Shown here piece after piece: positions 1 through 10,860 of a stretch of 64,000 nucleotides of DNA (position 1 is its first letter; every line of letters begins with the position of its first letter). Source of the stretch: Pyropia yezoensis (taxonomy: Eukaryota > Rhodophyta > Bangiophyceae > Bangiales > Bangiaceae); NCBI GenBank assembly GCA_009829735.1, contig CM020620.1:9130545-9194544 (forward strand), written 5' to 3'. The notes under the pieces were generated by a model. The model did no database searches and was not told the origin of the DNA. It saw nothing but the letters and a program-made list of their open reading frames with translations. The position numbers and the translations under genes were made by a program.

Positions 1-498
1 GGTGGAGTGCACGACGGCCGAGGGCCGGAAGCACACGGCGTCGGTGCGCGCCCGTGCCTCGGCCCTCCATGGCTGGGCCCGCCTTACCGGGAGGATGGCG
101 ATGGCGTCGGCCTGGTCGGCCGCAATCTTGCGGACCGCCAGGCCCGCCTGTGAGAACTGGGGGTTTACAAAGTTCGCCTCTCTCCCGCACGGCTGCCCCC
201 ACGCGTCCGCCGTCTCGCAGCCGGGGTCGCACTCCATGCTGTTCTACCACGGCAGCTGCGTGTTGTTGACCATGGCGAAGCGGTCCACGGTGCACGACCC
301 CGAGCCTGACGTGGGGGCGGCAAACACGGCCGGACACAACCGCCAGTCCGTGCGGTCGGGGTCGCGGAAGAGGCGGTCGGGCTCCGCGTTGGCCAGCGTG
401 GGCAGCCAATTGTTTTCACTGGCAGCACGAGGGATGCCAGCACTTGCTGCAGCCGCCGCACCTCGGCCATGCGCGCAAAGGAGCGCGAGCACATGGCA
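1..498 (-). pseudogene. DIRS-like retroelement RT/RNase H remnant, partial
   Basis: On the minus strand one frame reads DWRLCPAVF, then TVDRFAMVNNTQLPW, a TAG stop (244-246), then NSMECDPGCETADAW and NFVNPQF...KIAADQA...AILP...QPW, staying open to the window edge. The order 'TVDRFA..., N/PG..., DA.W, N.VNPPF, KI..., P.W..QPW' is the pattern I know from the RNase H region at the C-terminus of DIRS-type (tyrosine-recombinase) retroelement polymerases. The stop falls where that family usually has Tyr (TGG-TAG-AAC), so a single nonsense change is likely. The 5' part of the polymerase and any recombinase are not visible; the element continues beyond position 1. Family assignment is from pattern memory and is moderate. 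Confidence 0.45.
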
Positions 499-1103
499 TT
501 CAGGACTGCCAGAAATCCCCCCCTAATTCCATGCCTCATACCTAAGGGATAATATCTGGGACCTCTACTTGTAAATCCTGCCGAACCAACTCCTGGCAAC
601 ATGGATCAGCTCCTTGTATTGTGGGGCATGACGCGGTGTACCCTCCAGACTCAAGATGAGTCAGCCGCTGTCTCACGGTGTCTGCTGGCCGCACGACAGC
701 AGCCATCGACAACCCATTATGGCCTGTCGAAGGGCGCCACCGTCAGCACCCATGACATGCCACGTCTGCCACTGCTGGCGAGTCCGTTAGAGTGTCCTCG
801 CTGCAGCATTACAGCGATGTGACTGGCTAGCCGGCTGGCCGACTCGGTCGACTCGATCGAACCGTGCTTACCCGCCTCTCGGACCTTCGAACCGACTGGC
901 GTCCGAGGCCGGCTGGGGCGGCGCACTAGGGGCCGCACGCCGGACCCCCTTGTTTGGGGCAAACTGGGGCTGCACTCCTTTAGTGCGCAGCCCGCCCATG
1001 CTTTGTGCTGAGAGCCATGCTTTGTTTTTGGGCCGTTTTATGCCTACTGGCGGCGCGACGGGGAAACGCATGCTTTGGGGCACCTCGGATGCCCCGACGC
1101 GAG

Positions 1104-1109
1104 TATATA
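1104..1109 (+). promoter_or_regulatory. TATA-like box
   Basis: A TATATA-type hexamer in a GC-rich context about 480 bases upstream of the zinc-finger ORF. It is followed by a possible splice donor (CAG/GTACGT near 1315) and a pyrimidine-rich stretch ending in GTGCAG near 1437. It could be the promoter of the C2H2 gene or of a retroelement LTR. This is only suggestive. Confidence 0.2.
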
Positions 1110-1590
1110 GTGCGTGGGTGTCGGCGTCACCGGCGGAGACCGGACGGGCAACCACAGACGCAGACAAAAGACTTCCTTAACCCATTGAACCCCCCTCGAT
1201 CACCACCGACGTCGCGCCGTCTTCTTCCCCAGACCCACGACCGTCACAATCTCCATCCTCTGCCCCGCGCGCTGTCGCCCTATTGGCTGGCACAAGTCGC
1301 TGACACCATCACAGGTACGTTGAGGGCTGCCCAAGTGTGGGTCGTTCCTCACATGTGGTAGCTTGGGGTAGTTCGACTTTCTACCGGCCGGTGCGTTGCG
1401 ATTCCCTTTTTGATTTGGCTCTCCCTGCCATTGTGCAGTCGTGTTGCCCCATGCGTTCGGCTTGCCACGGGCATTGTATTGCGAAAGTAGCGCGTTCCGC
1501 GAATCACACCGAACGAACAATTTCCTGACAGAACCCTCTAGGGATTTTTTCACGGAATTTTTCTTTTGGTCAACCGATTGTTGAATCCCA

Positions 1591-2389
1591 GTGAGATCCA
1601 CATCAGATTCGGTATACTCTTCCTCAGCACTGTTGGCCGGCCCGCCACCCTCGGCGGCCTCGACGCGCGAGACGAGGTCCACGTCACGTGGCAGCCCCCC
1701 GGTGCGCGCACCCTCGACGATCCGCGCACCCCCGACGGCCCGCGCACCCCCGACGGTCCGCGCACCCTCGACGGCTCGTGGCGCCTTCACGGCCCACGGT
1801 CTGTTGGCAAGCGGCTCCCCGTCGGCACGCGGCCCGCCGTCGGCATGCGCTCCTCCGCAGGCAATCGCTGGCCCGAGTGCACACAACCCCTCGGCGGGCG
1901 CATCCTTTATCCCTACCCCGGCGATCCCAGTCCGCCTCCCGTCGGTGGGCCGGGCCGCACCCAAGCCCCCATTCTCGGGCAAGCGCAAGGGCCCTGCCAC
2001 CAAGGTCACGGCAGCTCGCTTCAACCGTCTCCTGTTATTGCACCCCCGAGAACCGGGGCGCCGTTACACCGCCCCGCCGCCGCCGGTGATTGGTCATACT
2101 AAGCAAACCACCGCGCGCGCGGTGGAGCACCGTGAGCAACGCCAAATGGCCAAGAACCACCGTGGGGCGCAAGGGAACTTTCTTTGTAAACCGTGCGGTG
2201 TGCGCTGCAACAGCCTCACTGTGCTGCGTGAACACCGCGGATCCCGTCGCCACCGCTATGTATTTAGCCGCCCGGAAACCCTTCCCCGTTGCGAACCCTT
2301 GCGGTCGCGGATTTGAGTCGGTGAAACACTTCCAGCGGCACACTCGTGGCAAGGATCATCACGGCACGCTGGCGCGCCGCACCGATTGA
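1591..2389 (+). pseudogene. two-finger C2H2 (U1/matrin-type) zinc-finger protein, frameshifted
   Basis: The ORF starts at ATG 1591 and encodes a Ser/Pro/Ala-rich, low-complexity N-terminus (about 180 residues), then a zinc finger of form C-x2-C-x12-H-x5-H beginning FLCKPCGVRC, spacing typical of RNA-binding U1/matrin-type fingers. A second finger with identical spacing follows (CEP, then CGRGFESVKHFQRH, then TRGKDH), but its first Cys lies in the frame of finger 1 and the remainder one frame over. One extra base in the TT doublet at 2299-2300 explains this. As it stands the first frame ends soon after at a TGA, while the shifted frame ends with TGA at 2389. Either the gene is dead or the base is a sequencing error. 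A nucleic-acid-binding role is inferred from the fingers only. Confidence 0.5.
1697..1785 (+). repeat. 18-bp tandem repeat in the zinc-finger ORF
   Basis: About five copies of an 18-bp unit resembling GCGCACCCCCGACGGTCC. It encodes a repeating R-A-P-P/S-T-(V/I/A) hexapeptide in the N-terminal part of the C2H2 ORF. Because the unit is a multiple of three, copy-number change would keep the frame. Confidence 0.6.
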
Positions 2390-3660
2390 CACCTGCTGAC
2401 ACACCCCTGGATAAGCCCGATTTTCCCCCATTGATCCCCCCGCCCGGGAATCCCGCCCAGCCCGACTCGGGCCTTTGCACGGACGCTTCTGAATAATTCG
2501 TTTGTGTGCTTTCAACCGAGTCTCTTGTGCATCTCGAAGTAGTGCTGTACATCATTAAGAACGTTTCAGCAACAACCGCAGCACTTATCGTGCTTTTCTA
2601 TAAAATGCCCGGACAAGAACGTGCGGCGTTTGCGATGTCTGTTCAGACACTGTTCCATTAGCCTGGGCGGGGGTGGTCCGGACACTACGTCGGACTGAGG
2701 CAAAACGTTCCAGCCACCAGGCCCGGGAACTCCAATCATCTCGTTTGCCTCACGTGGAAAAGCTCGCGATTTGTATCTCCCCGCCGGACGTGTCACCTGC
2801 TGGCCCGAAAAGAAGGCCTCTCCGTTGCTCCTGGTGGGCCTCTCTGTGACCCACTTATTCGCTGAAAAAACCTCCGCACTGCGCCGGGTGGCCCTCTAAA
2901 ATGGGGTGCAAACGCCGCACGTTACGATTCCTCAGGTCGGCTTCCGGCCGATCCATCTGCTAACTGAGGCACTGGGAGCGCCCCTGCCCCCAATTGGCTG
3001 GAACGCCGCAGCTGCAGACACCGGCCAGGCCTGAAATGGGCTCGGAACGCCGCAGGCTCCAGACCGCGTCAGGGAGCTTTCGACGCTGCCCCACACAAGT
3101 TGGAATTTCATGGCGGCTTGCCATTGGACGAGCAAAGAGCAGTTGATCCACAGAGGATCTCCCATTTTCTCGTGTTGTGGGAACCGCGGGGACGTTGATT
3201 GTTCGTGTCAGAAACAGAGTCGTCTGCCTTCTTTCGGCAATGACGTGAGGTCACTCTGCAGAGAACCCATGTCCGACTGATCGCCTTCTCACTATGGCAC
3301 ACGCACCGGCCACTTCGAAAAGGAGGCTGGGCTAGTCTCTGCGTCCTCGTGGCGCGCCTGTATCGACTTGGTGACTTCGTGGGGCCTCGGAGCGGATGGG
3401 TCTCCCTCCGACGCTCCAGACGAGCGTCCTATGGCAAAATTCGCCACGGAACACGATGTACAAGATAGTTTGGCACCCCGTTTTTACGGTGATCTCCAGC
3501 GTGAGGCCCAGAAGCACCCATTGACCACTGGCAGCTACCAGATGCTTTTTCTTCCGGGTGCACGCACCGTCGTTCCCCACCCTGTCCTCCACCCACATCC
3601 ACCACCGTCGTCCCCCCACCATCATCGCCACCCCCGGCGTGCCGTTGCGGCCACACCCGG
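2390..3660. other. no gene recognised; start of repeat-bounded region
   Basis: No recognisable protein or RNA gene. It contains the left arm of a 29-bp inverted repeat (2586-2614) and two copies of a GGAACGCCGCAG motif (near 2998 and 3049). The open frames here are short and have no recognisable domains. Confidence 0.5.
2586..2614 (+). repeat. left arm of 29-bp inverted repeat
   Basis: The arm begins TATCGTGCTTTTCTATAAAA and is an exact reverse complement of 8098-8126. Similarity continues inward for about 35 bases at lower identity, sharing TGCGGCGTTT and ATGTC. It could be the terminal repeat of an old DNA transposon or two oppositely oriented copies of a short repeat. No target duplication is evident. 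Confidence 0.55.
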
Positions 3661-3704
3661 GTGGCCGCAGGCACGGCGACGCGGCGGCCGCCGCCGGCGG
3701 GGGC

Positions 3705-3893
3705 GTGGCGGTGGCGGTGGCGGTGGCGGTGGGTGGCGGTGGGGGGGGTGGGGGGGGGGGGGGGGGCGGGGGGGGGGGGGGCGTGCGGTGGCGGTGGCGG
3801 TGGCGGTGGCGGTGGCGGTGGCGGTGGCGGTGGCGGGTGGCGGTGGCGGGGTGGGCGGTGGTGGGGCGGTTGGTGGCGGGGAGGGGGGTGGCG
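3705..3893 (+). repeat. GGTGGC-type microsatellite beside the gap
   Basis: Runs of (GTGGCG)n interspersed with G homopolymers lead directly into the assembly gap, which probably explains why the assembly broke here. The Gly/Val/Ala- or Pro/His-rich frames on both strands are products of the repeat, not proteins. Confidence 0.85.
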
Positions 3894-4393
3894 NNNNNNN
3901 NNNNNNNNNNNNNNNNNNNNNNNNNNNNNNNNNNNNNNNNNNNNNNNNNNNNNNNNNNNNNNNNNNNNNNNNNNNNNNNNNNNNNNNNNNNNNNNNNNNN
4001 NNNNNNNNNNNNNNNNNNNNNNNNNNNNNNNNNNNNNNNNNNNNNNNNNNNNNNNNNNNNNNNNNNNNNNNNNNNNNNNNNNNNNNNNNNNNNNNNNNNN
4101 NNNNNNNNNNNNNNNNNNNNNNNNNNNNNNNNNNNNNNNNNNNNNNNNNNNNNNNNNNNNNNNNNNNNNNNNNNNNNNNNNNNNNNNNNNNNNNNNNNNN
4201 NNNNNNNNNNNNNNNNNNNNNNNNNNNNNNNNNNNNNNNNNNNNNNNNNNNNNNNNNNNNNNNNNNNNNNNNNNNNNNNNNNNNNNNNNNNNNNNNNNNN
4301 NNNNNNNNNNNNNNNNNNNNNNNNNNNNNNNNNNNNNNNNNNNNNNNNNNNNNNNNNNNNNNNNNNNNNNNNNNNNNNNNNNNNNNNNNNNNN
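3894..4393. other. assembly gap (500 N)
   Basis: Exactly 500 undetermined bases, a standard placeholder of unknown true length. Any frame crossing it is meaningless. Confidence 0.99.
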
Positions 4394-4811
4394 GCGGCGG
4401 CCGAGAGCGGTCGGCGCCGCCGCCGCCGCCGACGGCAAGCGCATCGCCGACAGCCGCGGCGGCGTTGGCCGGGACCCGTCGGGGTCGCACTCGCTGCCCT
4501 TCCCCGCCGGCCGCGTTGGGGGGAGGACCGTCGCGACGCGGGGGGCAGGCGCCCGGGGGGGGGGGGGGGCGGGGGTGGCCGGCATGGGGGGGGGGGGGCC
4601 GGGGTGGCCGGCAATGGGGGGGGGGGGGGGTACACCACGCCCGGCACGCCCGGCGGCGGCGGGGGGGCGGGGGGGGGGGCGTGCCCGGGGGCCGCCCAGA
4701 CCTCAGCGCCGCGGGCACCCTCTTCTCGCGGCTGCAACGGTCGGGGGGGGGGCGGCGCTTGCGTCGTTGGGCACCCCGCCGGGTGCGGGGAGCGCGGCGG
4801 GCGCTCCGCAG

Positions 4812-4850
<39 letters not shown>

Positions 4851-7780
4851 GGGAGGCGCCGCCGCCGCCGCTGCCGCTGCCGCCTGCGGCGGCGGTGTCG
4901 GCGGCCGGCTGGGTGGCGCGGCGGTCGCTCCCGACGGTGGTGGCGGCAGCGGTGGCGGCGGCCGGGGGGGGTGCCGCCAGAGGGGGAGGGGGGGGGAGGG
5001 GGGGGAGGTGAGGGCGGAGGGGGGAAGGGGGTGCACCTGGGGGGGATCTGCTCAGGGTCGACGCCATTGCCGCCGTTGCGGCAGAGGAAGCGGTCGAGTG
5101 AGGGGGGCGGTGGCAGCGGTCCGGAAGCATGGTCTTGGTGGGAAGGGAGGGGCCGGGAAGCGGGGGCGGGGGCGGGCTGTGCGCCCATGTGACAAAAAAA
5201 AAGGAAGACACCGCCACCGCCGTGTATACCCTCGAGGGTCCAGGGGCGCGGGGGGGGGGCGGGGGGGGGGGGGGGGTCACGGGGGCGGGCGCCGTGCCCC
5301 CCCGGCCGCGCGCGCTCCCCGCCCGGCGGCTGCGGTGGGGGGGGAGGCCGCCCGCGCGTCCGCGGGTGCCAAGGCTGTGGCCTCCCTTTTGTCCCCGCCG
5401 CTGCCGCACCCAGGCGGGCTGCGAGGTGAGGGCGAGGGGGCGGCGGCCGTCGCCGCGGCGGCAACGGCGGCAGCTCCGGCGGTGGCGGCGGCGCCCGCCT
5501 CGCGCGTGCGGTGGGGGGAGGTGGCCCTCACGGCGCCCGAGGAGGTGCCACCGCCGCCAACCGCATCCACCAAGGCCAGCGCCGCGGTCGCCGCACCCCC
5601 CACCCCTGCTACGGCAGCTGGCCCCGTCACCCCCGACGCGGCCGCCGCGGCCGCGACTCCCGCCGCCGCCGTCGCCCGTTGTGTGCGCAAGCGACCGCCG
5701 CTGCCACGGACGGGCGGCCCCGAGCGCGGGCGCCCGGTGGAGCCGGCGGCCGCGCGCGCCGAGGCGGCACAGCAGCCGGCAACGTCGCCGTCGCCCCGTG
5801 CCACCACCCACGAGGGGGGCGCCCGGCGGCAGGGAGAAGTCGCCCCGTCCCTCTACGAGCCAACCTCCGCGGCGCCTCCACAGCCGTTCTCCACCATCAC
5901 GAACAGCCACGAAGCGGGCCTATCACAACAACGCAAGAAGAAATAGAAGATTTACAACAGTTGGGCTAAGAAAAAGACCCTGCGGTGGCGACCCCACCAC
6001 CCCTACATCCCCGCCCACCCCCAGCCCCCCCCCCCCCTGCCTAACAGCCGCCTTCCCCCCAGCACGAAGCTCCTCCCAGCACAAGCCACCCCCCAGTACC
6101 CAACCAAGCAGCACGACCACGAGCTCTCTGCGGCCATCCCCTTCCCCCCCCCCACGTCGTGCTCCTCTTACCGTCATCCCAACACAGCCGGCACCATCAT
6201 CGCCGAGCCCCCCCGCTCCTAACAAGACGACAACAGCTGTCCCCTCCTCCGGCCCCCATTAGCACGCCAACGCAGTCGTTGCGTCCACCCCCCCAACCAC
6301 TCCTCCACCACGACGGACGAGGACAATCAGCGTCCCCAGAAGTGGCACCTTCACGGCCGCCACTCCTTCCCCTCCCATAACCCCACCGCGCAGCAGCGAT
6401 GGTCACCACCCCTCCCAGCCACAATCGCTGTCGCCGCTCGCCTGCACCCCCAGAGCACAATCGCCGCCGCCGCCACCCCCATCCCTTTGTCGTCACAACC
6501 GGGGGCGGCCACGAGAACCACCGCGGCGGAAAACCGTCGCGGAAGATGGCCACAGCGACGACATCCCCGCAACCGTCCCCGTCCATGACCGCCCCAGCCC
6601 ACCGCCGCCAACGCCGCAGTCCCGTGCACCTGCCAAACAGCCACGGCGACCAGCCATAACGCTTGCCCACCACTTCAACGCTACGGGAAAAGAGAACATG
6701 GGAAAACTAGTGAAAAGAAAACAGAGGCGGCAGGGTCGCCCCCAACGACCCCCCGCCCCCCGAGCACCTCCTCCCCCCAACCACCCCCCCCACCCACCCC
6801 CCCCCCCCCCCCCCCCCACTTTCCCGCAACCCATCCCCCTCCTACCACCCACCGCCTCTCCAAGCATCCACCACCCCTACCACCACGAGCGCTCAACGAA
6901 AAAGTCCCCCCCACCCTCCGTATAGCTTCCCTTACCACCGTCCCCCGCCGCCCGTCACCCACAAGGCCATCCCCCCCCTTCCCACCCCCACCATCACAAC
7001 CACGGCAGCCCCCCCCCCGGCCCATCATCACACCAATAACGCCGTCGTGCGCCTCCCCCCACCTAAATCGCCACAGACGTGGACACCACTTGCCGCCGTG
7101 GATGAGCGCACCCGCCCTTGCCGCCGCCGCAGACGAGCATCGCCGCAGCCACGCCGACCCCTCCCCCGCCGACAACTCATCAAACATCATGGCAACCGTC
7201 CCCCCCCTCCACCGTCGTCCACCACCACAGCCACAGCAACCATCCCCCCCCCCACTGACGCTCACCACCCACAGCCACCGCAGCCCCCCCCTGCCCCCCC
7301 TCCACCGCCCCCCCCCCCCACTCCACCGCCCCCCCCCCCCCCCCCCCCCCTCCACCACCACAGACGAGCACACCTGCCGATGCCGTCGAGGTCGCCATCG
7401 ACAGCCATCGCCGCGCTGACGCCCACCGACGTCACGACCGTCAACCGCCGCCATCGCTACGGACGGGGCCGCCGCCACAGTCGCCAAGGACGGGGCCGCC
7501 GCCACAGTCGCCACGGACACCCACCGCCGCCAAAAAGACGGACGGCGAGCACTACGACAGCACACCATGATCGCCACCACCGTCGCTACCGCCGACGTCA
7601 CCAAGGCTCCCGTCGCCGCCGCCGCCGCCGCCGCCGATCGCCGGCAGCCGTCGCGGGACCAGATCGCTGCGACTACGGTAAGTGGAGGCGCCGACGGTGG
7701 CGGACAATCCGCCACCAAAAGCATTCCACGGATTTCAAAAAGTGACTGCCAACTCGAGGCTTGCCAATGTGTGGCTGTCG
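4394..7780. repeat. low-complexity block: G-runs then C-runs, no gene recognised
   Basis: Between about 4550 and 5300 the plus strand is full of G homopolymers (one near 4815-4850 is over 30 long). From about 6020 to 7360 it is full of C homopolymers. Frames are open on both strands and give only Gly/Arg, Pro/His or Ala repeats. I see no conserved domain, tRNA or transposon signature. A GTAAGT donor-like site near 7678 is isolated. Confidence 0.6.
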
Positions 7781-8097
7781 AGCCTTCATCGGTCGATCTC
7801 AAGAATTATCGCGATGTGCCAGGAAATGTACAAGGTAGACTTTGAATGCTTGCAGATCCCATTCACACCGGGTCTCTTAGGAACGGGCCTCGATCGATCG
7901 CGGAGAAGGGGCCACCAGGCAAGCAGCCAACTCGCATCAAATATGGACATCTCCTGTGAGGACTGGCCTGGGTCAACGGCACTCACCAAAGTACCGGAAG
8001 CAGGTCCAGGCACGTGGACAGGCCTGGGCTGCCATTGGCTGCCCACGCCCTGCGACTTGGTGGTCCACCTCTGACATGAGAAACGCCGCAGCCCCGT

Positions 8098-8126
8098 GTC
8101 CGGGCATTTTATAGAAAAGCACGATA
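8098..8126 (-). repeat. right arm of 29-bp inverted repeat
   Basis: Reverse complement of 2586-2614. Just outside lies a perfect hairpin, CACGAT-ATTCAA-ATCGTG. The 5.5 kb between the arms contains the assembly gap and no transposase. Confidence 0.55.
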
Positions 8127-8261
8127 TTCAAATCGTGTACACCACTACTGCTGCAGACGAACTCCTATCCCACATCTCCGAGATCTTGCTTGGGGTCCTC
8201 CCGAAGCAAGTCTTTTTAATTCTGGGTAGTAAGTTTGCTTGCCTTGGACTTGAACCCAAGA

Positions 8262-9133
8262 CACCTTGGATGCACCAATCCCAGGGGGTGTCAGCCCGCC
8301 AATCCGGGCGCGGGCTCGGACGCACGGACCATAGAAGCCTGGACACAGCTTACAGCGTTTGTCACGCAAATGAGCGAACATCTCGAGGCTCACAAGATGG
8401 AAGTTGCGGACGCTGAGCCGCAATTTTCAGAAGCCAAGCTCGGGGCACTACTAGTTGTATGAAGTCTGCATGGTCAAACACACCCGTGGCTTTCTACACT
8501 AAACCTGGGACGATTGAAGCGTGGTGCTCGCATATGGATTTCTATGTGCGACTGAGTGACCTCGACGATGCGTGCAGTATCGCTCGCACCTTCCTCAACG
8601 GTGAAACGTTCGACTGGTGGAAAGTCTAAAGTCAGACTGCAGCTGTCCCGAACAGGGAATGCTTCCGTTCTGCGCTAGTCCAACGCTTCAGTCCACTGAA
8701 CCACACACAAGCGGAACGAGAAAAGCTGCACTCGTGGCGCCAGATCAAAGGCGTCGGAACGTTAAACAGGACGCATCTGAGCGTCGTCTTGGACATCCCT
8801 GACATGACGGAAGCCGAGAAGATTGACCGCTACACCCGAGGCTTGGAGCGGGACATCTGGCAGGCTCTCCGTCTCACGACCTACTGAGATCTTGAACCTC
8901 TCATGTCTGACGCTTTGCGCGTGGAGGCTGCCAAGCCTGGTGCCGCGACGCACCTCGGCGACACAATTGCGAAGCCGTCCACGACGGGTGTCACTCCCAT
9001 GGATATCTCCAGCATCAAAGTCGAGAAACTCACGCCTAAAGAGCGTCCGCGCTGCATGCGTGAAAGTCTCTGCCTCCCCTGCCGCGAGAAAGGACATATG
9101 CCCAAGGACTGCCCAAAACGCCAGCGGAACTGA
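8262..9133 (+). pseudogene. Gag of element E, broken
   Basis: Fragments in different frames read EAWTQLTAFVTQMSEHLEAH (N-terminal, coiled-coil-like), then KPGTIEAWCSHMDFYV...ARTFLNGETFDWW (retrotransposon Gag capsid core with the WW pair), RFSPLNHTQAEREKLHSW, and finally a zinc knuckle CLPCREKGHMPKDC (C-x2-C-x4-H-x4-C, about 9070-9112). Stops and frame changes occur near 8460, 8626 and 8885. The normal role would be particle assembly and RNA packaging; this copy cannot make a full Gag. Confidence 0.75.
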
Positions 9134-9186
9134 CGCAGCAACCGTCATCAAAACCGGTGCCAAACGCTTCTTCGGTTCCTGAAAAC

Positions 9187-9470
9187 ATGTCGTCACCATC
9201 CGAAGGCCCGCGTCTCGCGCTTCTGCTCTCCACTGCCTCTGTCAATGGACATATGGTTAATGTGCTGTTTGACGACGGATCTCCCATTAACGTCGTATCA
9301 AGGCGCCTCGTGAATGCGCTGAATGTGACCGCAAGAGAAACGGACTTCGCTGCTAACATGCCCAATGGTCGCTCCCGCATCCTCGTGAAAGCCGTTAAAC
9401 CCGTGAGAGATCCACGTCGGCCCATACCAAGAACGTCTTCGATTTGCTGTATGTGACCTGAGTGCGTCAG
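9187..9470 (+). pseudogene. aspartic protease region of element E
   Basis: The frame reads LALLLSTASVNGHMVNVLFD followed by DGSPINVVSRRLVN. This aligns with the retroviral-type protease motif (L-[FL]-D-[ST]-G-[AS]), but the catalytic triplet reads D-D-G in place of D-S/T-G. A stop (TGA, near 9458) follows. Assignment rests on this motif and its position between Gag knuckle and RT. Confidence 0.55.
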
Positions 9471-9709
9471 ACATCATCCGCGGCAAGAAATGGCGTGACG
9501 ACAAAAACGTCAAAAACAACAACAAGAAGAACAAGATCTCCTTCAAGTTAAACCACAAGAACATCTGCAGCACTGCCTCCCTTAAGAAACCCCATGACCT
9601 GATTAGTAGGCAACGCCTCGCCACGGAATTGATCTAAAAATTACCTGTCTTCGCCATCTTTCTGCAATCCGAACATCCTTCCGGCACCATTGACATCAAT
9701 TTAATCAAA

Positions 9710-10860
9710 ATGGGAGCACATAAAGACAAGATTGACGTCCAAGAAATTCTCAAGGAGTACACCGACGTCTTCTCGGAAGAGCTAGCGGATGGACTTCCTC
9801 CTGAACGCAGTCACAATTTTCGCGTCAAGCTTACGGAGGACGCTGAACCACGTTGCAGTGGCATTTATCGCGTATTTGAGTCGGAGCTCCATGAACTAAA
9901 GGCACAACTTGCAGCTGTCAAACGGAAAGGGTTCATCCAACCAAGCGCCTCACCATGGTGCTCCTCTTTACTCTTTACAGCGAATAAGGGCTGTGCCTGG
10001 CGAATGTCGATCGATTATCGAGCATTGAACAAGGCCACGATGAGGAGCGCATATCCCTTACAGAGGATTGACGACATCTTCGACCAACTCCGAAAGAACA
10101 AGTATTTCACGAAGATCGACCTGCGATCAGGTTGCCACCAGATCCGGCTTGACCCTGATACTATCTCGCTGACGGCGTTCCGTAGAAAATACGGGTTCTA
10201 CTAGTTTACCGTGCTACCCTTTGGGCTAACAAATGCCCCCGGGGTCTGCATGAGCCTAATGAATGACGTTTCCCGACCGTATCTGTACGATTTCATACCT
10301 GGCTACATCGACGACATCCTGGTCTGCAGTAAATCTTACGAAGATCACATTAAGCACCTGAGGCAAGGCCTGTGTAGCACCATACATAATCACCGATCGG
10401 CTTCCCTAAAAAGTAGGCACTCGTAATGAGACGGGGAGAAAACCGGAAATTTGCCTCAAGGGGCTCGACATGAGAGGGACTTTGCCCGGTTGCCTAGTGG
10501 TCTAAGCGCGCCATTCCGCTTACTTCTCAAGGGCCTGGGTTCGATTCCGACTCTCCGATATCTACTCTTTCGATACTCCGCACCCTGGACAAATCGCGAG
10601 AGCATAAAATCTACGCCAAGCTCAGCAAAAGCCAATTGGCTCAAACAACTGTGGACTACGTCGGCCACGTCATTTCCAGCGAAGGCTGCTCTATGGAGGC
10701 CTACAAGGTCCAAGCCAGTCGATTATAGGCAACGCTACAGAGCAAAAAGCATGTGCAATCCTTCCTCGGCATGGTCAACTTCTATCGTCGATTTATTAAG
10801 GGAATGGCATCCGTGATTGGAACTCTCACAAAGCTCACTGGTAACGTCGACTTTGAGTGG
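9710..10860 (+). pseudogene. reverse transcriptase of element E, interrupted
   Basis: The RT begins with ILKEYTDVFSEELADGLPPE. It keeps WRMSIDYRALNKAT, KIDLRSGCHQIRL (motif A Asp present) and, after a TAG at 10202-10204, LPFGLTNAPG and the YIDD box (near 10300). After HLRQ (ending 10366) the frame is broken by an insertion of about 206 bp; RT sequence resumes at LRTLDKSREHKIY near 10576 and continues to SFLGMVNFYRRFIKGMA. A further stop lies near 10727. Known RT activity is inferred for the ancestor only. Confidence 0.85.
10368..10573 (+). repeat. 206-bp insertion with tRNA-like Pol III boxes
   Basis: The RT reading breaks cleanly between CAAG and TACTCC, and the bases between have no RT similarity. 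Near the 3' end of the insert is a TTGCCTAGTGG box-A-like sequence (about 10487), a 6-bp hairpin TAAGCG/CGCTTA with an 8-base loop, and a perfect-consensus box B, GGTTCGATTCC (about 10538). A functional tRNA is unlikely: the T stem has mismatches and no acceptor stem pairs. A degenerate tRNA or a tRNA-derived SINE fragment is the best reading. No target duplication was found. Confidence 0.4.

Noticed and set aside
3332..5946. Several very long open frames on both strands across the gap and flanking G-rich DNA
   Set aside because: They consist of unknown residues from the 500-N gap plus Gly/Ala/Arg or Pro/His repeats, are open in most frames at once, and contain no domain.
8226..8290. Possible minus-strand tRNA (GGTTCAAGTCC box-B-like sequence)
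   Set aside because: No matching acceptor, D or anticodon stems could be drawn; it lies beside the Gag remnant of element E.
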